Assembly (NCBI GenBank): GCA_017163975.1
Contig: JAFFSR010000362.1
Location: 2,188,501 to 2,252,500, forward strand
Length of the DNA: 64,000 nt
Source: Anastatus disparis
Taxonomy: Eukaryota; Arthropoda; Insecta; Hymenoptera; Eupelmidae
Direction: 5' to 3'
Shown here: positions 22,641 to 31,628 of the stretch, piece after piece
Layout of the letters: each line of letters opens with the position of its first letter
How positions within the stretch are numbered: position 1 is the stretch's first letter
Program-made: the position numbers and the translations under genes
The notes under the pieces: generated by a model
Told to the model about the DNA's origin: nothing
The model's database searches: none
What the model saw: the letters and a program-made list of their open reading frames with translations, nothing else

Positions 22641-25130
22641 TCAGACATTTTTTTTCATTTTGTGGGCCTGTGTAATTGAATTAATATCGAGAGCAATATT
22701 ATTGTGAATATGCAATAACGCTAATCCGTTCAATCGATCTTGTGTCATAGTTGATCGTAGCCATGATTTCAATCTTTTCAAACTTGAAAATGACCGTTCA
22801 CAGCTGGCACCGCTTAGAGGGAGGGTTATAAAGATTTTTAATAATATATTTATTATTGGATAAATATCAATATGACAATGATCAATGAAGTTGATAGCTC
22901 CAAATGATGGATCATAACCGCCATGACTCCATTTAGTTTTCCATGACTCAAACTCTCCTTTCAAAGACATTTCAATGTAATTTGTAGGTTTATTAAAAAT
23001 TTTTGCATATCGATCAGAAAGAACTTTGATCGATTTTTTAGATAATTCATCATTGTTATGAGATTTGGATTGGGGAAACAAAACGTGAAAATTATACAAG
23101 TCCATCGTATCTTCTGAAAAGCGACTTTTTAAATCTTCTATCACATTTTCCAGAATAGGGATAAAAATTGATTGTCTGTAATATACTTCCGGATTGTTAG
23201 ATGGATAGTTTTCTCGATTGACTTGGCGCTTAGCTATACGACGTACGCTTATTTCTACGTTTAATTCAGTAGCAAGACCAGAAACCTCATTAAATATTTC
23301 AGAAAAATATTTATCACTTTTTTCACGTTTTCTTTCCAAAATTTTCAAAGTATCTGTTAATAGATCTCGAGCGATTTTTGAATCAATTTCTTTAGATTGA
23401 AATAAACGACTTAATTGTATGGTATTACTTAATAAATTGGATAAACAAACTGTCGTAATTAGGAATTCGCTGTCCACTAATGCTGTTATTAAAATTTTAG
23501 CTTTGGCTGCTGTTTGAATATCAGTCCAATTAGAAATATTTTTAAGTGTATTAATAATTTGTGGTAGCAGTAATCTAAATTGTAAAACTCCGTCATGTCG
23601 TTCAACCCATCTTGTCTCACAAAGCCCAAACAATTGCTGACCCATAATAGTTTTTAAAATTTGCGATCGTTTAGATGAAGCTTTAAAGAACGCTAGTGTT
23701 TCTTTCATTGTACCAACAGTATTTCTGACGGATTGAACTGAATTCGATTTTGAAATTGACAAATTTAATTTATGATTGAAGCACGGAGAATAAACAGCGT
23801 TAACAGCTTCTTTTTTTATTGTAGCAACAGCTCCACAAGAATTGGAGGTCATGACAGAACATCCATCTGTAGTTATAGAAACACAATAATTTAAATCTAA
23901 ATTTAATTTTTTTAAACAATCAACCACAATTTCTCCTAATTTGACACCAGTAAGTTTAGATTCTAGAAATGGATTTTTCTGTTCCTTTATTTCTACATTG
24001 TGTAAATCTATAAATTTTATAAAATCTTCATAAATTACATTTTGATAAAAATATCTTAATATTAATGACATTTGTGAAATATTTGAAATATCCGTTGTTT
24101 CGTCAAATATAACAGCATAGTATTTTGCTTCTTGAATCCTGGAAATAATATGAAATAAAATTTCATCGCCACAACAATTAATTATTTCAGCTTGTGTTGT
24201 CTTACTTATATATGTAGCATGAGATGACGCATTTGTTAAATGTTCTTTTAAAATTGAATCACCGCTTTCAATGCGATATTTCAATAACGCTCTAAAATTT
24301 CCTTCATTGATTACGCTATTAATATCTAGTGGACCATCATCACGATGGCCTCTTAAAGGTATATTTTGTTTTCCAAGAAATATAACACTTTCAATTATTG
24401 GTTTCAATCGAAGGCGATTTTCATCTATTTGTTTTAATCTTTTATTATTTAACTGATTAATAACATCTAATTCAGAGTTAGTTTGGATTTTTAAAAACTG
24501 TTCTGCAGCATCCACAGCATCTTTATGATATTGGCAATTTGCATGCGTTGATAAAGCACCATCTTTGCCCAAAAGTTTTGAAAAAGATGTTAATGGTTCT
24601 TTAACTAATTTGCGCAAAGAAATCATTGCCTTATTACGTCCTATTCCGCAATTGGCAAAAAGGGAACAATATTTACAATAAAAACCTTTTTTTACATTTG
24701 AAAATACAAGCCAATTAAAATCATTTAAATGTTTTTGGCTAGCATATCTTTTTTCTTGTCTATTATTTTTATTATGTACTGAGTAAGGGAAAGCATAATT
24801 TTTGGGTGGAGTCCAAGGATTTTGCAATAATTTTATTTTAGTAAAATCATTTATTGGTTTTCCCACATGATTTCCAAAATCCAAAACAGTTTCAATTGTA
24901 GTCGATGATTTATTATTTTGCACACTAAATTCTGTGTTTATATTGGTTGAAATATGTATATTATTACTTGAATCAGTTGCTAATTCTAAATTTTGCGTAT
25001 TAATTTCTTTCGATGCGGTATTCTGAGATAGACTTTGTGAGTTATTTCTTACTTTAAGTTCATCATTATTTAAATTTTCTTCACATTTCTTAAATATATT
25101 ATTAATCAAGTCATCTGGAAAATAAAACAT
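22641..25130 (-). CDS. hAT transposase (TTF zinc finger, DUF4371, hAT dimerisation), 3' end lost
   Basis: The 829-codon frame is the large exon of a ZMYM-like hAT transposase. A TTF-type zinc finger (YCKYCSLF near 152, HANCQYH near 200) precedes a DUF4371/RNase H-fold core with the first Asp in VIFDETTD (about 341), the second in TTDGCS (about 422), CFNHKLN (CxxH, about 446), CETRWVERHD (about 502) and the catalytic Glu in GASCERSFSS (about 777). The hAT dimerisation segment follows. The last ten or so codons are not hAT: they come from the end of the 14481-22672 element inserted at a TAA, and the original tail resumes beyond 14480. The listed ATG lies in the intron end; the exon really begins after TTTTATTTTCCAG at about 25114. 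Confidence 0.88.
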   Translation of the reverse strand: MFYFPDDLINNIFKKCEENLNNDELKVRNNSQSLSQNTASKEINTQNLELATDSSNNIHISTNINTEFSVQNNKSSTTIETVLDFGNHVGKPINDFTKIKLLQNPWTPPKNYAFPYSVHNKNNRQEKRYASQKHLNDFNWLVFSNVKKGFYCKYCSLFANCGIGRNKAMISLRKLVKEPLTSFSKLLGKDGALSTHANCQYHKDAVDAAEQFLKIQTNSELDVINQLNNKRLKQIDENRLRLKPIIESVIFLGKQNIPLRGHRDDGPLDINSVINEGNFRALLKYRIESGDSILKEHLTNASSHATYISKTTQAEIINCCGDEILFHIISRIQEAKYYAVIFDETTDISNISQMSLILRYFYQNVIYEDFIKFIDLHNVEIKEQKNPFLESKLTGVKLGEIVVDCLKKLNLDLNYCVSITTDGCSVMTSNSCGAVATIKKEAVNAVYSPCFNHKLNLSISKSNSVQSVRNTVGTMKETLAFFKASSKRSQILKTIMGQQLFGLCETRWVERHDGVLQFRLLLPQIINTLKNISNWTDIQTAAKAKILITALVDSEFLITTVCLSNLLSNTIQLSRLFQSKEIDSKIARDLLTDTLKILERKREKSDKYFSEIFNEVSGLATELNVEISVRRIAKRQVNRENYPSNNPEVYYRQSIFIPILENVIEDLKSRFSEDTMDLYNFHVLFPQSKSHNNDELSKKSIKVLSDRYAKIFNKPTNYIEMSLKGEFESWKTKWSHGGYDPSFGAINFIDHCHIDIYPIINILLKIFITLPLSGASCERSFSSLKRLKSWLRSTMTQDRLNGLALLHIHNNIALDINSITQAHKMKKNV

Positions 25131-26134
25131 TTATATTTATCGTTAATTTTAATTTTTAATAAAAAATGTTTGTTTTATACATGGAGTCAAAAGTTTTTTG
25201 AATACTTCACATATAGTGATGATTATTATATATTTAATAAAAATATAATTATAATAATTTTATGCTTCGTAAATTATTTAATATGAAATTAAAAATTTAT
25301 TTTTTTGAAAATTCATCCGATGAAATTATACAAATTAAAGTAATTTTTATTTGGTAAAGATTGTTATACAACTATACAATGCTATTTCAAAAGAAATATA
25401 TTTTAATCATGTAAAACATTGTTATATTTAAAATATTAATTGAATGTATTATTTTTTAAGAGGAGGTCACGTATCTCTGTCCTTTTCTAATCAAAGATTT
25501 AATTTTCTGCAAAAACTAACAACTTTAGCAAAAAACGAAGAAAAAGCCGCATTTCGTATAAAAAAAATTTCTTTGATAAAAAAGAATTAATTTTATTACT
25601 TTGTTTTAAAGAAAACCTTAAAAAACCAAATTGTTTACCGTAACCTCTATGTTCTAAGTTTTTCAAAGTTTTCTTGAAAACAAAGCGATAAAATCAAAGA
25701 AAACATTTTTTTATACGAGATGCGATTTTCTCTTTATTTTTCGCTAAAATTATTAGTCTTTGTAAAAAACTCAATTCTTTGATTAGAAAAGAACAGATAT
25801 AGTCGACCGATTACGTTTAAGTTTTGCTTTAAATTATTTATTATTTATCCATCTATTAGTTTAAAGCATATTTGTGTCTGCAGACGGGTAGAATTTGAAT
25901 AAAACTTAAAATTTGTACTGAAAACAATAACATCATTTAATGTTTTAAAATATAATCAATTATTTTCGATAATTTCAGTATTGCATATGTTCCGATTGAA
26001 ATACTTTTTCCGCATAAGAAATAATTCGTTAATATTCTGGCTCTAAATTCACTATTGCAACGTGTTTTTAAATTTTGTTGATTCTATCAATTATTTAATT
26101 TTCATATTCAATAAAAAAATTTTGAAAAACTCAC
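25131..26134 (-). other. Intron of the hAT transposase gene
   Basis: On the minus strand the donor reads AATCAA/GTGAGT (exon end 26135) and the acceptor TTTATTTTCCAG/ATGACT (about 25114). Joining them keeps the reading frame. The intron carries an imperfect palindrome at 25462-25810. No other gene is seen in it. Confidence 0.7.
25462..25810. repeat. Imperfect palindrome (MITE-like) in the hAT intron
   Basis: CTCTGTCCTTTTCTAATCAA on the left is mirrored by TTGATTAGAAAAGAACAGAT on the right. The AAAACGAAGAAAAAGC-type inner arms also pair. The centre (about 25600-25680) is AT-rich. It is non-coding. Confidence 0.65.
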
Positions 26135-26389
26135 TTGATTTACTATTTTGATCTGGTGTAGAATTTAAACTATTGAATTTATCTTTATAAACTTCATTAG
26201 TTTCAACATTAAGATGATTGCCTGCATCTTCACTGTTCATTCCTTGATTTTCAAAAGTTTTACCAAAATTTGTTTTAGTTTTTGCTTCTTTGTCAACTGA
26301 ACTTGTAAAAAAATCTGTTAACTTTTGATATTTATTGAAGCCTTCATTTATATTATTCGTTGATTTTCGTTTTCTTGACTTTGTTACGC
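26135..26389 (-). CDS. Upstream exon of the hAT transposase
   Basis: An 85-codon open exon lies between an acceptor (TATTTATTAG, 26390-26391) and the donor GTGAGT at 26134-26129. It encodes a basic start KSRKRK followed by KYQKLTDFF and an acidic, Asn-rich stretch. This is the usual N terminus of ZMYM-like hAT proteins (a nuclear-localisation-like cluster, then a LT-FF motif). It joins the exon at 25114 in phase. The true start codon must be in a further upstream exon. A donor-like GCA/GTAAGT near 26464 lies right next to the MITE at 26481, so that exon may be disrupted. Confidence 0.65.
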
Positions 26390-26480
26390 CTAATAAATAT
26401 TTAATAATGTATTATATTCTCTCACGACTAATTTTTCTTGTATAATGTATAAAAAATACTTACTGCAATTTATATCTTAA

Positions 26481-26863
26481 CGGCAGGCCGGAGTAGAACC
26501 TGATACCGACCGAGTAACAATTGAGTTGTTTGTTATTTACTCAAGTATTAATCGGTGTATCTGCAAATTGAAGGTTATGCGCAATAGATATTATTATTAC
26601 AAATATTTATGCACAAGAAAAAAAAATCTATCGCTTTGTTTTTGAGAAAAGTAAGGAACGCGAAAATATTATAAACATAATCTTTTACTTCGGCGTTCCT
26701 TACTTTTCTCAAAAACAAATCGGTAGATTTTTTTTTCTTGTGCATAAATATTTGTAATAATAATATCTATTGCGCATAACCTTCAATTTGCAGATACACC
26801 GATTAATACTTGAGTAAATAACAAAAATGCCAATTAGACAAGGACAGCGAATCCGGCCTGCTC
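26481..26863. mobile_element. 383-bp palindromic MITE with TTAA duplication
   Basis: The ends CGGCAGGCCGG and, inversely, GAGCAGGCCGG are flanked by TTAA (26477-26480 and 26864-26867). The arms are nearly perfect inverted copies around about 26660-26690. It sits in the hAT 5' region, 12 bases beyond a possible splice donor. A half copy of the same family is at 47981-48145. Confidence 0.85.
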
Positions 26864-26867
26864 TTAA

Positions 26868-27404
26868 CTAATAAATAAGAATAAAAACTAAGATTTTATA
26901 TGTAAAACAATATCAAACTATAAATGCAGAAGTGTATAACCTTATCGCTAAACTAAACATATGAACTAAAACCATATACTGCCTTTTGGTAGTGGTTAAC
27001 TCAAGCCGCCAGTACTTCTTATGAAAAATTTGCGAGTCGACGTTTTTCCGAGAATTTCTCCGACTAGAAAATGTAAACATGCTAACTACAAATTTCGCTG
27101 AACTAGGTGGATTTTGAGCTGAAGTATTTAATTATTTATATTTAAATTAAAACTTTTTTCAACTTTGCGAGTACGACGTTTAAAAATAAATATTTCATTT
27201 TTTGTTCAAAATTTTTGTATAATTAATTCTTTTTCTACAAATTTTGTGAGTCCTAGTGTTTAGAGTTTATTTATTGATTTAATTTTTTTTCAAAAAACTT
27301 TTTTTCCTACTTTTGTACATTAATTACAAATTTCCAGTTTTTTTGTATCTTAATAGGAAAGGGGGGGCGATCGCCCCCATCGCCCCCCTCTGGATCCGCC
27401 ACTG
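26868..27404 (-). other. 5' region of the hAT element, no gene recognised
   Basis: AT-rich sequence between the MITE and the hAT terminus. A first coding exon and promoter are expected here, but none can be defended. The last 45 bases are G-rich then C-rich (GGGGGGGCGATCGCCCCC), a palindrome just inside the terminal repeat. Confidence 0.4.
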
Positions 27405-27412
27405 GCTAAAAA

Positions 27413-28161
27413 ACAGCTAAAAATACAATTGAAATTACAGTTATATTTTCAGCTGTTCTCGGTCAAAAAAAAACATGTATAAAAACAGCTAATAATACAA
27501 GTAAAATACAGCTATATTTATTTATATTGTAGCGATATTCATGTTTTTTCAGCTAAATATCTATGAGTAATAACCAAATTATCAACTAAAAATGTAGGTA
27601 TATTTTCAACTATGAAGGATATCTAAAAAACCATTTATTTTCAGCTATAAAGTATATCTAGCTATTGATATATTGTAATAAATATACTAAAAATTTAAGT
27701 ATTTATTTTAACTGTAATAATAGCTATAAAATATAGTTGAAAAGGTAGCTATTAATATTTTCGGTATAACGAAATTATTAACTATAAAATTAGGTAAATT
27801 TTTAACTGTCAAAAACAGCTAAAAAACACATCGATATAGCTGTAAAAACAGCTCGATATAGCTATATATTTAACTATTTTTTTAGCTATATTTTACAGCT
27901 AACCTTTTTTGACCGGGTATAAATACACTAAAAAATCAAGGGTTTTTTTTAACTATAATAATAGCTATAAAATATAGTTGAAAAAGTAGCTATTAATATT
28001 TTCGGTAGATAACGAAATTATTAATTATAAAATTAAGTACATTTTTAACTATAAAAAACAGCTAAAAAAACACATCGATATAGCTGTAAATACAGCTCGA
28101 TACAGCTATATATTTAACTATTTTTTTAGCTATATTTTATAGCTAACCTTTTTTGACCGGG
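27413..28161. repeat. Right inverted arm, outer part
   Basis: Continues the arm broken by the hAT element. It contains two tandem terminal modules, ending in TTTTTTGACCGGG at about 27918 and at 28161, matching those at 6574 and about 6826 on the left. Units of TATAGCT / AGCTATA dominate. Confidence 0.8.
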
Positions 28162-29190
28162 TATACAGTGTACTAAAATTTAATAGAGCATTTTCCCTTG
28201 TATAAGTGTTGAGTGTCGACTATAAATTCGAGCTTTAGGCTAGAATTTATAGATTTAAGCAATTATTTGAGTTGAGTCTATGAATTCCTGCCTTAAGAGC
28301 TATTCTCCAATGATATTACATGTTACACGTAACTCGTTACACGTTTTGTATTTTGTTATCCAATGTTTACTGAAATCATCTTCTATAGCTTAAATAGAAT
28401 CAATTATGCATATGCCTTTTTTACATGGATCATCAATTTAGTTGACGAAATGAGAATATTTTTTTTTTTTAAATTAAAATTTTATAGTTGCATCCCCCTG
28501 GTTAGGGTATTAGCAACTATAGGTACTTTATTGAAATTACATATTTGCTTACAATAATTGTCTTACAATAGATACATATATATGTTATTTTATAATTTGA
28601 ACATTATACATTATATATTATTCTTTAGATCTGTTGAGTCTATTAACTTGATAACTTTCTTAATTTGATTGTTATTGTTCAATATTTCTTTTACATTAAT
28701 TTTTATTTTTAATATTTTTCTAAGATCACTGTATTTGGAGCACTGTATTAAGTTATGTTCAACACTATTTTTTATATTACATAAATGAGAATATTAAATG
28801 AAAATATATATATGTATAAATTAGAACGATGCAATCATTCATTTTCATAATTAGAAAAGTATAGAGAGATCCAGTATCATTTAGGCTCGAATTTGTAGTC
28901 GATACTCAACACTCAGCACTCAGTTCTCAATCCGAAATTAATGTAATTGCACAGTTGTCAGTTTCAATAAAATCAAATACAGCATACAACTTTTGATTAT
29001 TCCCTGGTTAATGATTAAAACGTGTTTTCAAAATAATGATTTATATAATATTTTTTTATTGATTTAAATGGAATTCAGTGAACTGATTTTAAATGTATCA
29101 TGATGATATGATTTTTATTTAAATAATTTTACGTCAATTTTTAATTCAATCAATACTTTTTTATAAAAATATAAAAACTTAATATCGACG
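28162..29190. repeat. Non-genic spacer with an inverted pair
   Basis: GTGTTGAGTGTCGACTATAA (28206-28225, extending to 28234) is mirrored by TTGTAGTCGATACTCAACAC (ending at 28911), a possible terminal inverted repeat of about 29 bp bounding about 700 bp without a gene. Short frames such as 28363-28557 have no recognisable product. Confidence 0.45.
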
Positions 29191-29225
29191 GTGGCTACGA
29201 AAACAAACACAGATGAAAAGAGCCG

Positions 29226-29805
29226 CGAAAAAAAACATCGAAATTATGCCGCGAAAAAAAACACATTTCCAAAAGTGCGGCGAAAAAAAACACATCTCCA
29301 AAAGTGCGGCGAAGAAAAACACATCTCCAAAAGTAGCGGCGAAAAAAACACATCTTCAAAAGTGGCGGCGAAGAAAAACACACCTTCAAAAGTGGTGGCG
29401 AAGAAAAACATCTTCAAAAGTGGCGGCGAAGAAAAACCCACCTTCAAAAGTGCGGCGAAGAAAAACACACCTTCGAAAGTGGCGGCGAAGAAGAACACCT
29501 CTTGAAAACACAGTGACAATTTTCAAAAAGGGTGTTTTTCTTCGCCGCACTTTTGAAGGTGTGTTTTTCTTCGACGCCACTTTTGAAGATGTGTTTTTCT
29601 TCGCCGCACTTTTGAAGGTGTGTTTTTCTTCGCCGCCACTTTTGAAGATGTGTTTTTCTTCGCCGCACTTTTGAAGGTGTATTTTTCTTCGCCGCCACTT
29701 TTGGAGATGTGTTTTTTTGCGTTGCACTTTTGGAGATGTTTTTTTTGCGTTGCACTTTTGAAATGTTTTTTTTTTCGCGTCACAATTTTGGAGATGTGTT
29801 TTTTT
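29226..29805. repeat. Mirrored minisatellite array (29-30-bp unit)
   Basis: From 29226 to about 29510 units of the type AAAAGTGGCGGCGAAGAAAA followed by CACACCTTC are repeated in tandem. From about 29530 to 29805 the same unit runs in inverse orientation, so the whole forms a long hairpin. It stays open in several frames on both strands (Lys/Ser- or Phe-rich), which explains the overlapping open frames. These are not considered genes. Confidence 0.85.
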
Positions 29806-30265
29806 TGTTAAAAAAAGTGTAAAAAAAGCCATATAAAATGTTATTGAAAATATAAAACTATCTTCAACAAAATTAAAAAAAATAATAAGTAATTAACGTA
29901 AAAGTAAGAATAAAAGTAATATTACAGCTATAAACTTGCCAGGCCCATCCTTCAAAAGTTCTATTTCTTGGTGAACACACATCCATTTAAAACATTTTTT
30001 AGGATTGACTTTTTAGAATCTCGTAAGGAAATTCAAAATGTATATTAATTTTCACAATTTAGTATTCAATGAAAAATAATCTAATTTTATAACATTAATG
30101 ATATATTTAACTTTTGTAGAGTAGGCCTGGCAAGTTTATAGCTGTAATATTACTTTTATTCTTACTTTTACGTTAATTACTTATTATCTTTTTAAATTTT
30201 GTTGAAGATAGTTTTATATTTTCAATAACATTTTATATGGCTTTTTTACACTTTATTTTTAACAA
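29805..30265. repeat. 460-bp palindrome
   Basis: The arm 29805-29945 (from GTTAAAAAAAGTGTAAAAAA through GCCATATAAAATG and TTGCCAGGCC) is mirrored at 30122-30265. The centre is 29946-30121. The minisatellite abuts its left end. It is probably a MITE; no target duplication is clear. Confidence 0.75.
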
Positions 30266-31552
30266 ACGAATTTTTTAATGATTCATTATTATTATTAAAA
30301 TATAGGTTCAATATCATTTGTAAGTATTATTGTAAATCATATTAAAACTTGATCACACATTATTGATTTCAGTATTTTTTCAAGTGTATTTTTGTTATAA
30401 TTAAATTCCCACTTTTTTACTATCTATATTGTTAAAGCCTTTTTTTAGAGATATAATAGATTTTTTTATAGTTGATTGTATTAAATTAGTTTGAATTTTT
30501 GACAAAATATTTTTTATTTTTGAGATAGTGAAAAAGATTTTTTTTAATGCTAACTTGCCGTAATTTTACCTTTTTACGGTTTTTTGGAGAGATATCACAA
30601 CTTCCTCAAAGTCGAAAATTCTTATCTCAATAAATTTATTAACTTTACCGATAATCTGATACTTTAATATAATAACACTAATTCTATAGCTAATTGTATC
30701 AACCTAATTTTTATATATTTATTATTATTATAAAATATTTGTTTTCGAAAAATTTTAATCTTATTTTCTTCCGCTTTCAAATTAATCAACTATTATAAAA
30801 GTTATTTTGTCTAAATATCGTATGAAAAACTAATTAATTAATTAAGAATTTTTTAAAATGTGCAATTATTACTTTTTCATTTTTAAATACCAAATCGGTA
30901 TTACCGACTTTTGAATTTCGCCGCTTTCAATTGTTGAATTTTATGTATGGGACATCTTACTGCGCACGCGCGAATTTATCACATGAACAAATTAGGACGA
31001 GACACTAAATTCTTATATTGCTTATTTACGCAAAGTCTTTATACATTCAGCATGTTCTGAAAGCATTCGCCTGAATACATGCGTTCATTATTAAAAGATA
31101 TAACTCGTATTCTCTTTCTTTTTCTCACTCTCTATACTCTCTTTCTCTCTCTCACTTATTAGCAATCGCACAACTCGTATTCTGTCTCTTTCTCTCACAT
31201 CAGACGAAAAACTCTCCGTCGTTCTCTAACATCCACCGGAAATCTGAAACAACCCAATATAGAAAAGAAATCGACAGACATTTTTTTTTTAAAGATTAAT
31301 GTATAAAGGATATTGTCCTCTATATGATTACCCTTTTTCCATGGTGTGGTCGAGGGAGTCCCCGCCCGGTATCTGTTTATCACATTACATCAGGCTAGAC
31401 TGTCAGACCCACCATACCGAAAACTTTGATTACCGATGGATGGTCAGCCACTTTTTGTGACCAACAATCAATCGATACCCAATGAGATTGAATTTTTGAG
31501 AGTCGCGATATAAAATGGTACGTACACTAATTTTCTTTCGAAAAAAAAGTTG
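30266..31552. other. Non-genic spacer
   Basis: AT-rich to about 30950. A pyrimidine-rich tract (CTCTTTCTCTCTCTCAC, about 31106-31198) contains a direct duplication starting CAACTCGTATTCT/AACTCGTATTCT. No gene or RNA is seen. Confidence 0.5.
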
Positions 31553-31628
31553 GAGGTACCTGGCCAGGATTCAAACCCATGCCCTCCGCGTTAAAGGCAA
31601 GAGCTCTATCCATTACGCCACCGCGCTC
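31553..31628 (-). tRNA. tRNA-like sequence (pseudogene or SINE head)
   Basis: On the minus strand an A-box-like TGGCGTAATGG (31620-31610) and a B-box-like GGTTTGAATCC (31577-31567) have tRNA spacing. A 7-nt loop CTTTAAC between short stems fits an anticodon arm, but its anticodon would be TTA, which reads a stop codon. The acceptor stem does not pair and the B box has C56 changed to T. A T-run follows downstream. It is therefore a decayed tRNA or a tRNA-derived SINE, not a working tRNA. Confidence 0.5.

Larger units (their letters stand above)
14481..22672. mobile_element. 8.2-kb long-inverted-repeat element with divergent gene copies, TAA duplication
   Basis: The ends CACAGGCCCACAAAATG (14481) and its exact inverse (22672) are flanked by TAA (14478-14480 and 22673-22675). 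The left arm is 14481-15138 plus 18263-about 19573; the right arm is about 20699-22672. Each arm is about 1.97 kb once the LINE at 15139-18262 is set aside. Each arm holds most of a transposase-like gene, so the two copies are read outwards from a shared centre (19674-20140). The 3-bp TWA duplication resembles PIF/Harbinger, but the protein does not look like that family to me, so I leave the superfamily open. Confidence 0.85.
14273..27404 (-). mobile_element. hAT transposon (TTF/DUF4371 type), interrupted
   Basis: The termini are CAAGGGCGGATCTAGG (14273) and, inversely, CAGTGGCGGATCCAGAGG (27404), imperfect inverted repeats of about 16 bp. An exact 8-bp target duplication GCTAAAAA (14265-14272 and 27405-27412) is the hallmark of hAT transposition. 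Removing the element and one copy restores a sequence that matches the opposite arm of the host element. The transposase is on the minus strand (22641-25130 plus an upstream exon at 26135-26389). Without the 14481-22672 insertion the hAT is about 4.9 kb, which still includes the MITE at 26481-26863. The outermost internal sequence is rich in runs of G on one strand and C on the other. Confidence 0.92.
6574..28161. mobile_element. Giant fold-back DNA element (composite), TA target duplication
   Basis: The ends CCCGGTCAAAAAAGGTTAGC (6574) and its inverse (ending at 28161) are flanked by TA on both sides (6572-6573 and 28162-28163). The inverted arms are 6574-about 9375 on the left, and 12447-14272 continuing at 27413-28161 on the right. 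Without the hAT insertion (13,132 bp plus its 8-bp duplication) the element is about 8.4 kb. The arms are almost identical by eye; a 67-codon open frame is identical at 7704-7907 (minus) and 13914-14117 (plus). The single-copy centre carries the partial gene 11009-12435. The superfamily is not established. Confidence 0.8.

Noticed and set aside
6574..28161. Polinton/Maverick or endogenous-virus interpretation of the large element
   Set aside because: Long inverted repeats fit, but no DNA polymerase, integrase, packaging ATPase or capsid gene is present and the duplication is 2 bp rather than 6 bp.
29191..29832. Overlapping Lys-rich and Phe-rich open frames on both strands
   Set aside because: They are translations of the mirrored minisatellite, whose unit happens to lack stops. 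No start context or recognisable domain.
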